Origin: Polydactylus sextarius
Lineage: Eukaryota > Chordata > Actinopteri > Polynemidae
Length of the DNA stretch: 64,000 bases
Direction of reading: 5' to 3'
Assembly (NCBI GenBank): GCA_016801845.1
Contig: CM028909.1
Location: forward strand, 18,139,313 to 18,203,312
Below the pieces are notes generated by a model that made no database searches, was not told where the DNA came from, and saw nothing but the letters and a program-made list of their open reading frames with translations. Every line of letters begins with the position of its first letter. The stretch's first letter is position 1. Of the stretch, positions 1 through 12,802 are shown piece by piece. The translations under genes and the position numbers were made by a program.

Positions 1-695
1 CAATTTTACATCAGGAAATAAGTGTTTCCCCTGTTTGAACAGTGTCAATCATCACTTTCATGTTGCTGAAATAACAAAAATCTGTGACTCCAAATTATGT
101 CATCTGTACCTAATTGAGTTTAAATCTCTTAATAACTTGTTTCATTCTTTAACACAAGTCTGTTCACATTCAGACTTTGAACTTCTGCAAACAGAGAAGT
201 GAGTCCTGTTAATGTCAGTGGTTTCAATTTTGGGATCCTCATGTTCCCACTTGGTCCTGGGGAGCAGAACAAGGATCCAGAACCTGAGAGTTGAAATGAT
301 TCCAAATGATTCTCTTTTAAATCAGGTCTGGTAAAGTTTCATTTTACTGCCATGGATTTCAGATCCTTGTTGTCAGGATGTCTTTATACCCTGGTGGATC
401 TGAATGGATCCAGGTGTACTCCAGCTGGTTTGTCATAATCAGCCTGAAGAAAATACTGAAGGTTAATTCAGTACCTAGTGGAAAAATTGATGTCATTACA
501 TGACACTAACTTTATGGAATTATTGTTCATGTAGGAGGCGAAAATATGACTTTAAAATACTTCCATAAATTAATCTGAGGCCTATAGAGGCCGTATGTTT
601 GTAATTAGTTGCTGTGATGTTTGCACTTATTATATAGGACATTATATTGCTACTTTGTTTCACCACAGCTGCTCATTTGTTGATTGTGTCAGTAT

Positions 696-697
<2 letters not shown>

Positions 698-727
<30 letters not shown>
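698..727. repeat. (TC)15 microsatellite
   Basis: 30 bp of TC near the window start. Confidence 0.97.
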
Positions 728-730
<3 letters not shown>

Positions 731-3700
731 TTGCATGTGTGTACAACATTGTGGACTTTTAATTGTGTCTCATGTCCATCTATTCATCTATTCATGCATA
801 TCAGGTTTGCATACATTTAAAAAAGGTCAGTTCAGATCGGGTCCATTACATTTTAATGTGCATATATTTTATTTTTATTATGTGTTATTACAAAACTTGA
901 TACTTATTAGCTTTTTTAGTTTAGAACTAGGACCTCCACTTGTAGAGCAAGTACAATATTAAGAAAAGTGAATTATTTTTTCATTGTTCTGTTGAGCTCA
1001 TCTTAATTTTGAGGTTTTAGCTACTAAGTTTAATTTTATCAATAACTTGCTGATATCGATATCAAAACTTAAATTAGATTGAAAAGAAACTGGAAATGTT
1101 AAGAAATTCAAATTTGATCGAATGTTATCAAACCCTGACCATATCCAGGAGCCAACCAGGACCCAGTCTGGTCCTGTGGTTTTCCTGGAAGAGTGCAGAA
1201 ACCTTTTAGTGAACCAGGAATGACTGACAGATGCATTTCATCCCATTCAGATGACATTATTAAATCCTTATGTAAATGTAGCTATGCAAATCCTGGCTAA
1301 TATGAGCAGAAAGGTGGCTGTGTTATTGGAGACAAATGAATAGATCCCTATGCTTGTGTCTTGGGGATTCTCTACCTTATTAGTTGAAGAAGGGGATGGA
1401 TATAGTCCTTCCACTGACACACTGAAAAGGCTGTCTGTAAACTATCATCCAATTCATCTCTTTGGGAGCGGGAACATTTTTCTTCTTCTCTCATTATTTC
1501 TCTCTCTTTCACTCTGTATCTTCATCTCCCAAGCACTTGCACTCCACCACCTCCCCAGCAGCCCCTCCCTCTTTCACTCTCTTAGTCACTCACTCTTCTT
1601 CTTTCCCTTTCACAAACCTGTGTTTGTTCCCTGTCTGTAATCTTCAACACACCATTCCCTGAGCAGAGATGCATGCCAGAAACGGAGACAAAAAGGTGAT
1701 AATACAAGCCAGGTTGTGTTGGCAGAGCTTCTTACCTGCAAGTAGGATCCAATCAATTACTTTTTTCTGAGAGAGGATAGAGGTTATCTAGTCCATTCAG
1801 GGTCTCCTTCACTGCAGCTCATGACTGGCTCTCCCTCCTGGATGTATTTACGTGTCAGTATGTTTTAATATTGCATAATGGCATATAGATTCATTGTTTG
1901 TGTGTGCTGGTGTACTCCAGTAGCATCATTAAAAGCACTACACTGATGCCATTTTAGTTTTATTTTTCCATGTTCAGACATTTGTCTATGAGATCAATGC
2001 AGGGGTTTGTTGATAGATACAAAACCCAAATTTGTCAATTTAGGCTGTGGACCTATAAAACAATGAGTAATATTTTAATTTTTATTACAGAATAATTCAG
2101 CCAATTGTATTTAAAAATCAGGTGATTCTATTGATAAATGAATTCAGTTTGTCTTTTCTTCTAGTGAGATTGTTACCGATAAAGAATAACACAGTGTTAC
2201 TCATCAGATCCACGGGGAAGAAACATTTTCACAACCACTGACCTGTGTATGAAGTGACATTTTGGGAGCATGTAAAGTAGCAAGTGAAGCATCCTGCAGT
2301 ATTTCAAGGTAAAGCTCCAGTCACATTTCTGTGCCAGTCTTTGACGAAAGACTGTAGACTTTTGCTTACTGGATAACTCAAGCGAGCATAGCGGAGCTTG
2401 TTTTATACCAGCCATGGCCATCACAGGGAAAGTTACATAAGTCTGGTTCATTCCAGTTCAGGTGATTGCTGTCAGCTGTACACAGTGGGACGCAGACACA
2501 GAGATTGTCTGGCTGCCACGTTCTGCAGACATGGTCGGCTCAGACATGCACACGTCGCGAGTACACACTTTGAAATGTGTGTTTTTCTTGAATGTACGGA
2601 CTTGAGATGAACACTCAAGCTTTCAGAGAACGCCTCATACGTGGTCGGCCTCACTGCTTCCTTCACCCTCTGCCACACATGCATGCACACACAAACACAC
2701 ACACACACACATCGAGACTCCCACTCAGGTAGGCAGTGTACGTGTGCAGTCTACAGATTACACATGGGGAGCTCAGCAGGAGAGAAGATGGGGGTGGGGT
2801 GGGGGTAGACTGTCAGAGAGCAGAGGAGAGTTTTACAACCCAGCACACGCACTCCGTCTGCTCTGTATGATAATGTGAGAGTGCAGGAAAGGCAGAGTTG
2901 AAACCAGGACATCGCACAGACATACACACTCACCACACATGCACATACACACACGCACGCATACATCAGATTCCATCCTTAGAAATTACACAAATTCATA
3001 TACTGGTTGAACACTGTAAAGCTCACTGCATGTGTTACATCTACACACAAACACAGAGCGCTCACACACTTTCAAAATGCATTAAACTGCCAATCTCGTT
3101 AGCCGTTATAATCATCCAGCTTTCCAAGCTCCTGAGATCTTTGTGTCTTAGCCTGAAATGAATATGGAAAGCTCTTTCCATCTGAGAAGTAATGATGAGA
3201 AGCTTCCGCTAGAGCTGTGGAGGAGGTTTAAAATTGGTAACAAAAAAAGTCATGAAATTAAACAGCACACGCATGCATAAGCCATTTGTTTATGGAGCTT
3301 GTTGACGCCTCGAAATTCATCTTGTGTAACATGCATGCATAGCATTTTTTAAAAGAAACCTGTAAACTGAAGTGGAATGCAAACAGCGTTGCATCAGGCT
3401 GCGTCATACTAGCATTATTTGTATCTCTGCAACAGCATCATCCCCCTCATGTTATCTGTTTCTAACCTCAGCCTCTCTCTGTCTAGGTCTTACACTGTGC
3501 GCCGCTCTACTTTCCCATGCCCTCTACAGCCCCCTCGCCCCTTCACACCCACATGTCCCTTTACTTTAAGGTCCACCATTACCACCACTCATAATGAGCA
3601 CACAGCAGGAGACCAAAACCACACAGGGCTTTCTCTTTATTTCTTATTTGTCAGTTTGCAACAGTGAGTCATCTATAATGAAATCAGCTTCTGGTATTTT

Positions 3701-6519
3701 GGGAATGTGCATTCAGGATTTTAGTCTAAAACCTGACCTTCAGGACCTTCTCTACATCATTCTTTTTGAATATTTAATATTTTGTTTTAATTAGCCTCTC
3801 TTTTATGGCGTTTTAGTAACCGTGCTGCTATATGTTGCTTTGTGTTGATCTTTCTGTCTTGGAGAACTGTTTTCCACCTTAATGAATCTATTTTTAGATT
3901 TATTTATTTATTATTTTTTTCTGTAAGTCATGAGATGTGTCAATCAATTGACAGAACAATCTGATAATGGATTTATAATCTCAGTTATTTATCAAACAAT
4001 TAAGCAAAACTTTCTGTGGTTCAGTTCTTGAATGTGATTTTGTTGTTTTGTTGCTTTTGTTAGTTTTATATAATGGTAAATATTGAGTATATACGGTGTC
4101 TGGACTGCTGGTTGGGCAAAACAACCAATTTAGAGATGTCATATTTGAATCTAGGAACTGGTGATGGTTATTTCTCACAATTTCTTTTGACATTTTATAG
4201 ACTCAGCGATTAGTTAAAATTATGTATATATTAATCTGTATTCCATGCTGCTCTATTCTGTTCTTGCAGAATATAATGATGGCAGATGCAGGTTATTTAA
4301 ATCTTTATCTCACCATTATATTATTGAAATTCGGAGATTTTCCCATTATTTGGGAATGTATTTGAGAAATGGAGTGGAGACCTGTACCTCCACCAAATGA
4401 TTTGCTGCAGTCTGCGCTGGCTAACCTGCTCTCTTGCGACCCCCATCGCCTCAGGCTAGCTCCCATGCAGCCAAGCTAATTGCCAGCAAATTAGCAAGGC
4501 CTAATGTGACGTTGTAAAGGGCAGTGCAACCACGATGCCCTTTGGCCTTTGGCTTAACACCACATCACAGACAATCACCTAATATGAACCAGGGTTGGCC
4601 CATTATTCTGGCTCCCATCCTCTTCTGTCTGCTCCGTGGGAGGTCCGTGACTGAGACCGACGGAGGTTGGCACCCAGTGTCAAGTATACTTATGTATGTG
4701 GAGGAAGGCTGTTGTCATTGGCCGCTGGGAGTCATTATTTGGCTGCACTGATGCTCCTGAGCTTGTGTCTGTGGTGACATTTCAGTTGTGAATCAGCTTC
4801 GAGACAGTGTGTGGAACCAACGTAGGAAACAATGTGCAGCGTGTGTGTCTATACATTTTGTGTCCGTACATCTACACTGCGTACATGTGTATGACCCTGC
4901 GTACAACATGATGTTTGCGTGCTTGTATACCTGAATGGTCTGATTTGCGTGTACAGCTGTGTCCTGCGTGTCATTGTAAGTATGCGCTTGTCTGTATTTT
5001 CCAACAAGTCATTTTAAAATAGTCTGATAGTGGTGACTGTGAAAATGCCACAGCTGTCTGTTTGTTTTACTGAGTCTCACCTCTGACTGTGTGTTTATTC
5101 CCTCGTCACTAAGTAACACATACAGAACAGCTACATGTCCCCCAGCATTCCCAGTTTACATGTCATGTGGACCAGCCTGCTGTCCAGATGTGTACGGGTA
5201 GGTCTCATGATCAGTCTCCCTCTAGATGCTGTGTTTGAAATATATACATTTTTCTAGATATGTATTTTTTTTTTTCTGCTGACAGCCAAATTAATGAATA
5301 TTTAGAAAATAAGATTCCAAACAACAATAGAAAATGCTCAGATTTTTCACAATTGATAATGTTACAGTTCAGCACATTGTCGATCAAGGGATCAAAAATT
5401 GTAATTCTGTTACACATGTGACATGAATGAGACGCGACTCATTATAAACTGTGCTTCTTGTTCCAAAATACAATGTTGTGCCAAATCGTCAACAAATGGT
5501 GAAATATAATCATCTTGTCCACTTTGAAACATCTCACAGCCTTTTCCAGGAACAGTTGTCACCACATGGTAGGAGAAGGATCTAAAAATTAGACATTTTG
5601 TGCAATTTTCTTGGCAGATTTTTGGTTTTGATATTTTTTTTTTTTTTTTGTCTGACTTGCTGATTTTCTTCTTTATAAGGGCTATAATTTACACCAACCT
5701 CCAACATTTTGTAACTTTTCTTTGGTGGACATTTCTATTCCTGTACTTTCATAATAAAACACTGAATGAAGACGTTTTACTTTAATCTTATAGTTTTAAT
5801 ATTAATTAAAGGGTCATATCAGTGTGTCAGCGGCATGATTTTATTTATTTATTTTACCATTTTAGCTACACATGCACTGTAGTGTCTTAGCTGAAAGATT
5901 ATTATTATTATAATTATATTGTGTCAGTAAGGTCACAGACTGTCGAGTGAGTGCAGTAGTTTTCAGATGTGCTGTCAGTGCTGTGTGGACATGTGTGCGA
6001 ACTATTCAGTTCACTGACGTAGCTGTTACACACCAGTGAGGCTGGTGCTGTGGCTTAAATTGATGCATAAGCAACAGGTATGACAAGTTGGTGCAGCTTG
6101 AACCATCGTTCCATGTATGAATGTAAATTTGACAGAACGATACAGAATTGCAAATTCGGGACTAATTAGTTGAAACATTTCTCATCCTTTGACTGATTTC
6201 TTTACACAAAATAAGACATAAACCAAACTTTTACCTCAGTAAACATGAAAACAACAGAAACGTTTGGTCCCAAAATATATAGCTTCCATCATATTCTCCT
6301 TATATATTATGAGCAACAAAATATTTTCTTAAATAAAGCTAATTAAACTTGTATGTGAAACACTGATAGAGCTTTTAATTACATACTAATCACTAATAGG
6401 AGTCTCAGTATTAAATTCTTAATTAAAAGCAAGGACTTTTTCTCGCTATCTCCTCGAGGATTTGGCACCCATCCAGCAACACATATCCCTCTTTAACCAG
6501 CCAGGCCTGTAGCACTCTC

Positions 6520-6569
6520 CATATGGCTAATAATAGGCTTAGGGCTGGTTTCCCTAGCTCTCTGGAATG
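6520..6569. promoter_or_regulatory. candidate intronic enhancer: E-box, MEF2 and TEAD motifs
   Basis: CATATG (6520-6525), CTAATAATAG (6527-6536, an exact YTAWWWWTAR MEF2 site) and GGAATG (6564-6569, TEAD core) occur within 50 bp. They sit in a stretch of more complex sequence (6430-6610) than the surrounding AT-rich intron. Function is inferred. Confidence 0.3.
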
Positions 6570-7595
6570 CAACAATTACACCACAGAATGAGCTTATTCA
6601 CTAGTCCCTGGGTTTGTATCCCGCAAAGAGACATGGGTCTGTCTTTTGTCAGACCCTAAATAACATCAGAGGATTTTATTGGACAAAGGAGGAATCTGTA
6701 GATGTTTTTTTTTTCCTGCATTCACAAAGTTTGATTCTCCATGCAAGTGTGTGTGTGGCGATGAGTACCATTGAAACTAGAGTTGTATACTCTAAGGAAA
6801 ACTAGTCAAAAACAAATGGACAGTTGTATCATCGGCCGATTCACATGTAAATATTTAGTGTTAAAGAAAAGACTGAACCAGAACGGGTGATTGTCAGTTG
6901 AATGGTCCATCGAGCTTTGTGGAAATCCATAAAAAGACTGTGGAAGTATTGATCTTACTTTAAAGTTAACTTTGACACAGTTCACACAGCTGACAAAAAG
7001 GTGTACAAATCACCTCTGCAGCTGTTGGCATTTTAGCTGTATTGTGCTCTGAACATTATCGCTGCAGTGAAATATGTCTCTCCACCATCACTGTGAACAT
7101 GGATTTCTGAATCATCAGAGAGGTTAGATCTTCACGTGACAAAAACAATAAAAAGGGACTGAAGCAGTCTGGCTGTTTTACAGCATCTCAAATAGTGAAA
7201 CTTAAGAATTTATTTATTTGCTCTCATTTTTTAAAAACTGTAGAAACAGCAGCCATTGCTTTCGGCCTTTTAACACTGACACAACACAAATCATTACCTG
7301 ATGACTACATGATCATTTGACAGAATACAGACAACACCTCTGTGACTGAATCAGCTACAGGGACGTTGTAGTCACACAGAAGAATGGAGTTGACAGAATC
7401 TGGCTTTTTAAGTTTAACGTCAAATGGTCCCAGGTCCCAGGATGTATCTGAACAGACTTATATTACAGTTTTTGTCAAAGCTCAGTTATTGGGTTATTAA
7501 AACTGTCGATAAAGCAGAGAGAGTATTTTGTCTTTATATTTAGATGCCTTACCATGGAGTTTCTCTCAACTTGGTTATCCACAGCAGTGTTAGTA

Positions 7596-7798
7596 CAGGT
7601 ATGTGCCAAAAAAAATAGAATATCGAGGAAAAGTCCATTTATTTCAATAATTTGTTTCAAAAAGTGAGACATATATGTTATAATAGTTTATTACACACAA
7701 AGTTAAATATTTCAATCCTTAATTTGTTACAATTTTAACGATTATGGATTAAAGATAAAAAAAGCAAATCCAGTATTTCACTAAATTAGAATATCATG
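7596..7798 (+). repeat. left terminal inverted repeat of the Tc1-like element
   Basis: The reverse complement matches 8900-9076, best over the first 76 bp and again over the block reading AATCCAGTATTTCAC. The left copy has an extra stretch of about 28 nt in its middle. Confidence 0.8.
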
Positions 7799-7900
7799 AC
7801 AAAGTTCAACATTGTAGGCTCCCTGTGTCCCAATCTAGTCAGCTGATTAACACAAAAAAACACCTACAACGGTTTCCTCAGCCTTGAAATTTGGCCTCAG

Positions 7901-8830
7901 AATCATGGGGAAGACTGCTGACTTGATGGTTGTGCAGAAGACCATCGTTGACACCCTCCATAAGGAGAAAAAGCCTCAACGGGCAATCGCAAAAGAAGCT
8001 GGATGCTCACAAAGCGCTGCATCCAAATATATTAACAGAGTGTTAAGAGAAGGGGAAAAATGTGGCCGGAAAAGTGACAGGGATGACCACAGGTAGAGAG
8101 GATTCAATCAAGGGTGATTCATATATCTGGGGGAGCTTCATAAGGAGTGGACTGAGGCTGGTATCAGTGCATCAAGAAGCACCACATACAGACGTCTGCA
8201 TGACACGGGCTACAGCTGTAGAATTCCATATGTCGGGCCACTGCTGAACCAAAAACAACGTCGGGTCCAGCACAGACACTGCCCAGTGGTTCCAACACTT
8301 CTTTTCAGATGAAAGCAAATTTTTCATTTCATTTGGAAATCAAGGTCCCAGAGTCTGGAAGAAGACTGAGAGGCACAAAAGTCAAGCTGCTTAAAGTCCA
8401 GTGTGAAGTTTTCATATTCAGTGATGGTTTGGGGAGCCTGCTGGTGTGGGTTCACTTTCTTTTATCAAGTCCACAGTCAGTGCAGCTGTCTACCAGGAAA
8501 TTTTGAAGCACTTCATGCTTCCCGCTGCTGACGAGCTTTTTGGAGATGAGGGTTTTATTTTCCAGCAGGATTTGGCACCTGCCCACAAAGCCAAAACTAC
8601 CACTACCTGTTTTAATAGCCATGGAATAACTGCACTTGATTGGCCGACAAACTCGCCTGACCTGAACTCTAGAGGAAGATGAGGGAACAGTAAGCCTGAA
8701 ATGCAGATGAGCTGAAGGCCAATATCAAAGCAACTTAACACTAGACCTGTGCCAAAGCCTGATTGCCTCCATGCCACACCACCTTGATGCTGAAATTAGT
8801 GCAAAGGAGGCTCAACAAAGTACTGAGGAC
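7901..8830 (+). pseudogene. Tc1-like transposase remnant
   Basis: It starts MGKTADLMVVQKTIVDTLHK with a helix-turn-helix segment (AIAKEAGCSQSAASKYIN) and is stopped at 8094-8096. Later fragments in other frames carry SDESKF (about 8305, first catalytic Asp), QQDLAPAH (about 8564, second Asp) and NSPDLN (about 8650). The third catalytic acid after NSPDLN is lost. At least three frame changes plus internal deletions show it is inactive. Confidence 0.88.
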
Positions 8831-8899
8831 ATAATTCATTAACACACTTTTCAGAAGGCCGACATTTCTGTGTTTAAGATCCTTTTTTTATTGGTCAAA

Positions 8900-9076
8900 T
8901 GAAATATTCTAATTTTGTGAAATACTGGATTTGTTTTTTTTTTTTTATCTTTCAGCCATAATCATCAAAACTGAGTGTGTAGTAAACTAAAATCACATAC
9001 AAGTTTCACTTTTTGAAACAAATTATTGAAATAAACGGACTTTCTCTCGATATTCAAATTTTTTGGCACATACCTG
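8900..9076 (-). repeat. right terminal inverted repeat of the Tc1-like element
   Basis: Partner of the left repeat. The terminal GGCACATACCTG is followed by the TA duplication at 9077-9078. Confidence 0.8.
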
Positions 9077-12000
9077 TAGTTATGAAGCAAAAACACACCT
9101 GAACATATCAAATCAACTTACCTCCACATAGTTCAAAAACTCATAGAAAAGTGGTCTTTCTTTTTATCAAAGAGGAACGAGAATAGAAATATAAAGGTTA
9201 TCAAGGATTATTTGGATGAGTAGTAGCATCCAGACTAATTGTTCCTGTTTGTCCTACATCCTTTTCTTCCTCCATCCACGCTCACTTGCTTCTTGTCTCC
9301 TGGAAAGCTGCTGACAGAAACTGTCACTTCACTGCTCAACACATACAGAAACCAGAGGTATGCAACCAAGACCTCTTGTTGTCTTACAAGGAAGCAGTTA
9401 GAAGTAGGATCTACAGTGTTTAATTGAGCTTTAGAATAATATCTCCAGTCTCGGAGGTGTTTGAAGAAAACACAGTAAGGCTGTGTTCAGGCCAAGTAGC
9501 TGCACATGAAAAACACAGCCGTCTCATTCATTTGAATGGAAACTTTGCATTGGCACAGTGGGTGTGCAAATACATTAGGGATGCTGCAATACACTGCAAG
9601 GTAAACATGTTGAACTTGGATCAACTTTTACTTTAAAATGATACAAAATTATCAGAAAGGTGCAGCACTGGTCCTGTGAACATTCTTGATAGATTAGTAT
9701 CATCTTCATATGGTCATGACCATTAGAACACATAAATATTTTACCAAAAGTTGGTTTCTTGAACCATGTTTCATTGGCTTATGAAAAATACGGGCGAGAG
9801 AGTACCTAAGACAAAATGCTGTTTTAAATCAGCGAGCTGTTTTAAATAGAGCTGTTTTTGTTCTGAAAGCAGCTTCTCCGTCTGTAGTTCTTCATCTAAC
9901 ACCTCGCTGTGTCTGTCTGCGCTTGTCCTTGTTAACAAGGGGAATGGTGCTTTGCTAACTCTGATAAACACGTTGCATTTCCTATAGTTGCTTCACAATA
10001 AAAGCAGGCTCGCAAGCAGCAGAAGCAGGAAGTGTTCGACAGCGACTCAAAACAGCTATGATACAACTGAAATTGATCTGTGACAAATAAAATAATGCAG
10101 ATAGCCTATCTGAGATCACGCAGAAACTGAATTCTAGAGGTTTTTGTCAGAAATACAGCTTTTTCTGTAGTTACCAGCACAGACACATGTTGTTGTTCAA
10201 GTTAGACCCTTGTTGTTTGAGAGGCTAGACCACTGTCAAGTACCACAACTGCGTGGCTTGGCAAAGATATCCTGTGAGGAAATAGTGGAAATGCATGGTT
10301 TCATGGTTTAGTGCATTTCTGCACATTAATTTAATTTAGACCAACCTGGTTCTGTGGAAACTCAAAACTCGACCTGTAACAAGAGCTTTTACGTAGATAT
10401 TGCTTTGTTTTTAAGTGTGAAAGTCAAAAAATGTGTGACTCAGCTTGTATAGGACACATTTTACTCCGGTGGAGCAATACACCACATTTTAGTATATTAT
10501 TGCTTTGGAGTTTTTTTTGCCAGATCCCCAGAGACAGCAGCAACTTTAATTCCACCTTGTGTGCAATGACACACACACACACACAGCCAGTTTTTTTTGA
10601 GCCTGTTTCACTTCAACATGCAACATGCATGCATATATATACACCCATACTCACACAGACAAACAGGTGTGTACGTAACACGCACAGGTGCACACACACC
10701 TGCGTATACACACACTTGTAATTTGCATGCGCAAGCAAACCTGAAATATACTCAGCTGCACACACATAATAAACACACACGCTAGTGGGTAAACACACAC
10801 TCCACAGTCACACACACCTCTCATCTTACAGATGTGAAGCATTTCAGTGAGGAAGTGAAGAGGGCGGGGGAAGGGTCCATCAAATGAAATGAATATGTAT
10901 TAGATGGGGTTTGAAGCAGTGACTTGTATTCAACCCCGCATTCTCATGGAGCGTCTGTCACTCCGTCACCATCAGGATATAATAAGGCGTCTCAATGATG
11001 TGTAGAACCCAAGGGACTTTCACATCTAAGACACCTGTCCGTATGTGCACGTACCTTCACACTCCCTCTTCCAGCTGACTCCAGCTCTTTATTTCTTTGT
11101 GCCTCTTGTACACTCCCTCCCTGTTCTCCTCCTGTGCCTTACCTTCAAACTTTACCACATTTTACCCTCTCTTTATGCACTGTATGGGTTCAGCTGAAAG
11201 TTAATAAAATCTCGTCACTTTCTCTTTTCTCCAGATACCCCCCGCCCCTGCTATATCTTTCTTACTTTTCTCTTTTTTTTCTTTCCTTTGTTCCTCTATC
11301 TCTTGCTCTGTCTGTGGGTGCACAAGGACTACCTCTGTGACACCTCACTACATTCATCCTGAAGGGCATGGGAGAGACTCTTCTGAGTACAGTTGCGTGG
11401 GTGGGTGTGTGTTTGTGTGTGTGTGTCAGTCAGATTGCGTGTGTACTCTATAAGTTAATACCCTGCCCAGCTAACCTGTTACCCTTTAACCTCTGCCTCC
11501 TGCAGAAGAGGTTTCAGAGGGATTTACACAGCTACAGAACTGAGAGGTTCCTGTCTTCTTTGGTTAAATAAGAGACTTTAATTAGCTTGCCAAATCAAAT
11601 TAGTGAATTTACTTGCAAACAAAAACTTGTGAGGCTCACTCTCTTAGAAAAAAAAAAAACTACAATGGCCCATTATAGTGGACTTTACAAAACAGGGCAG
11701 TTTTCAGCCATCCTATTATTTAGTCCTTTCATGTACTAACTGAAACTTGTACTTGATCTTTCAAATTGCATCTTGTAAACTCTCAAAGAAAGTATTGACA
11801 TCTGTACTTAAAGACTAGCGCGGTGATTTACAACAGGTGTTCCATCAATAACACAGTGTATTCACTTTTTAATTTGAACTGATTCTTTTTCATTGTACTT
11901 CATAATGTGAAGCTGTGTTTAATGAAGAAGCAAACACACACTCACCCACTTCAAAATAAAAGCCTTCAACAGAGAAGAGAGTTTTTATGTGAAGTGCTGG

Positions 12001-12209
12001 GAGGGTTCAAATGTGGAACAAACAATAGAAATTTTGATTTTGCATCATCTGAGCTGAGCAAAAAGCTGGAAATTATGACTTTATAAAACACACTTAATAT
12101 AAAGAAAATCAGAGATCAGAAATGAGAGGTCAGAAGGAATTGCACTTAGCCAACAATAGTTGTAATAGTTTCCTTATTTTTACACATATGCTTATTTACA
12201 CTTACATTG

Positions 12210-12345
12210 TATTACATTTTACATTTAGCAGACACTTTTATCCAAGTGACTTACAAGTGACACTCACACACTAATGGAACAGCCATCAGGGGTTCAGTAT
12301 CTTGCCAAAGGACACTTCATCATGTAGACTGGATCTTCATCTGCA
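12210..12345. repeat. dispersed teleost repeat fragment
   Basis: It contains acatttagcagacactttta then tccaagtgacttacaagtga and cttgccaaaggacac. I remember this wording (tagcagacgcttttatccaaagcgacttacaa) as a very common dispersed repeat in fish genomes. The family assignment is uncertain. Confidence 0.5.
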
Positions 12346-12386
12346 TCTGATGATTCAAGGGGGACAATGTTATTTCCATATAACAG

Positions 12387-12420
12387 TTGGAGTGCTCCAA
12401 CTATTGGAGTGCTCCAGCTC
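12387..12420. repeat. two tandem 17-bp near-palindromic units
   Basis: TTGGAGTGCTCCAACTA is followed directly by TTGGAGTGCTCCAGCTC. Each unit holds TGGAG/CTCCA arms around TG. Confidence 0.85.
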
Positions 12421-12768
12421 TAAGTCATCTTACATTGTCTCTGTAGGAAATGAATGGGATTGTCACTTGGAAGATTAAGAACCTAAAAAATACTTCCTCC
12501 TACTTGCTACTCTATAGCCTACTTGTTGTCTCATTTCCAGTTCACCCAGCTTCACCAACCAACTGTTTGAGTGTAATAATTTTGTTAAAATTGGACACGT
12601 GTTGTTGCTTCATCACTTTTCAAGACTGTTTTAGGCAGTTCAGAGAAAATGCCATCTCATGTTGCCCTGTAGTATTTAACTCAGCTGCCATGACCCAAAT
12701 CCTCCAAACCTACCCGCTTATATAACTTCAGTCTTCTCCATGTGACCTGTTTCTTTGCTGTATCTGCA

Positions 12769-12770
<2 letters not shown>

Positions 12771-12800
<30 letters not shown>
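12771..12800. repeat. (AC)15 microsatellite
   Basis: 30 bp of AC in the long foxj3 5' intron. Confidence 0.97.

Positions 12801-12802
<2 letters not shown>

Larger units (their letters stand above)
1..7593 (+). other. foxj3 long intron, left part
   Basis: No exon was recognised. It is AT-rich with (TC)15, short CA runs (2690-2712, 2920-2965), G-runs at 2790-2806 and two more complex stretches that may be conserved non-coding DNA (about 4370-4620 and 6430-6610). Confidence 0.6.
7596..9076 (+). mobile_element. Tc1/mariner-type DNA transposon, full ends, decayed
   Basis: Long terminal inverted repeats begin CAGGTATGTGCC and end GGCACATACCTG, each flanked by a TA (7594-7595, 9077-9078), the classic Tc1 target duplication. 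The outer about 76 bp of each end match with few changes. The homology extends to about 200 bp (7596-7798 against about 8900-9076), with the motif AGAATATC present in both outer and inner parts, so it is an IR/DR-type element. The internal transposase is broken. It lies in the long foxj3 intron. Confidence 0.9.

Noticed and set aside
1350..1662. Overlapping Ser/Leu-rich frames
   Set aside because: They arise from a CT-rich stretch and carry no coding signature.
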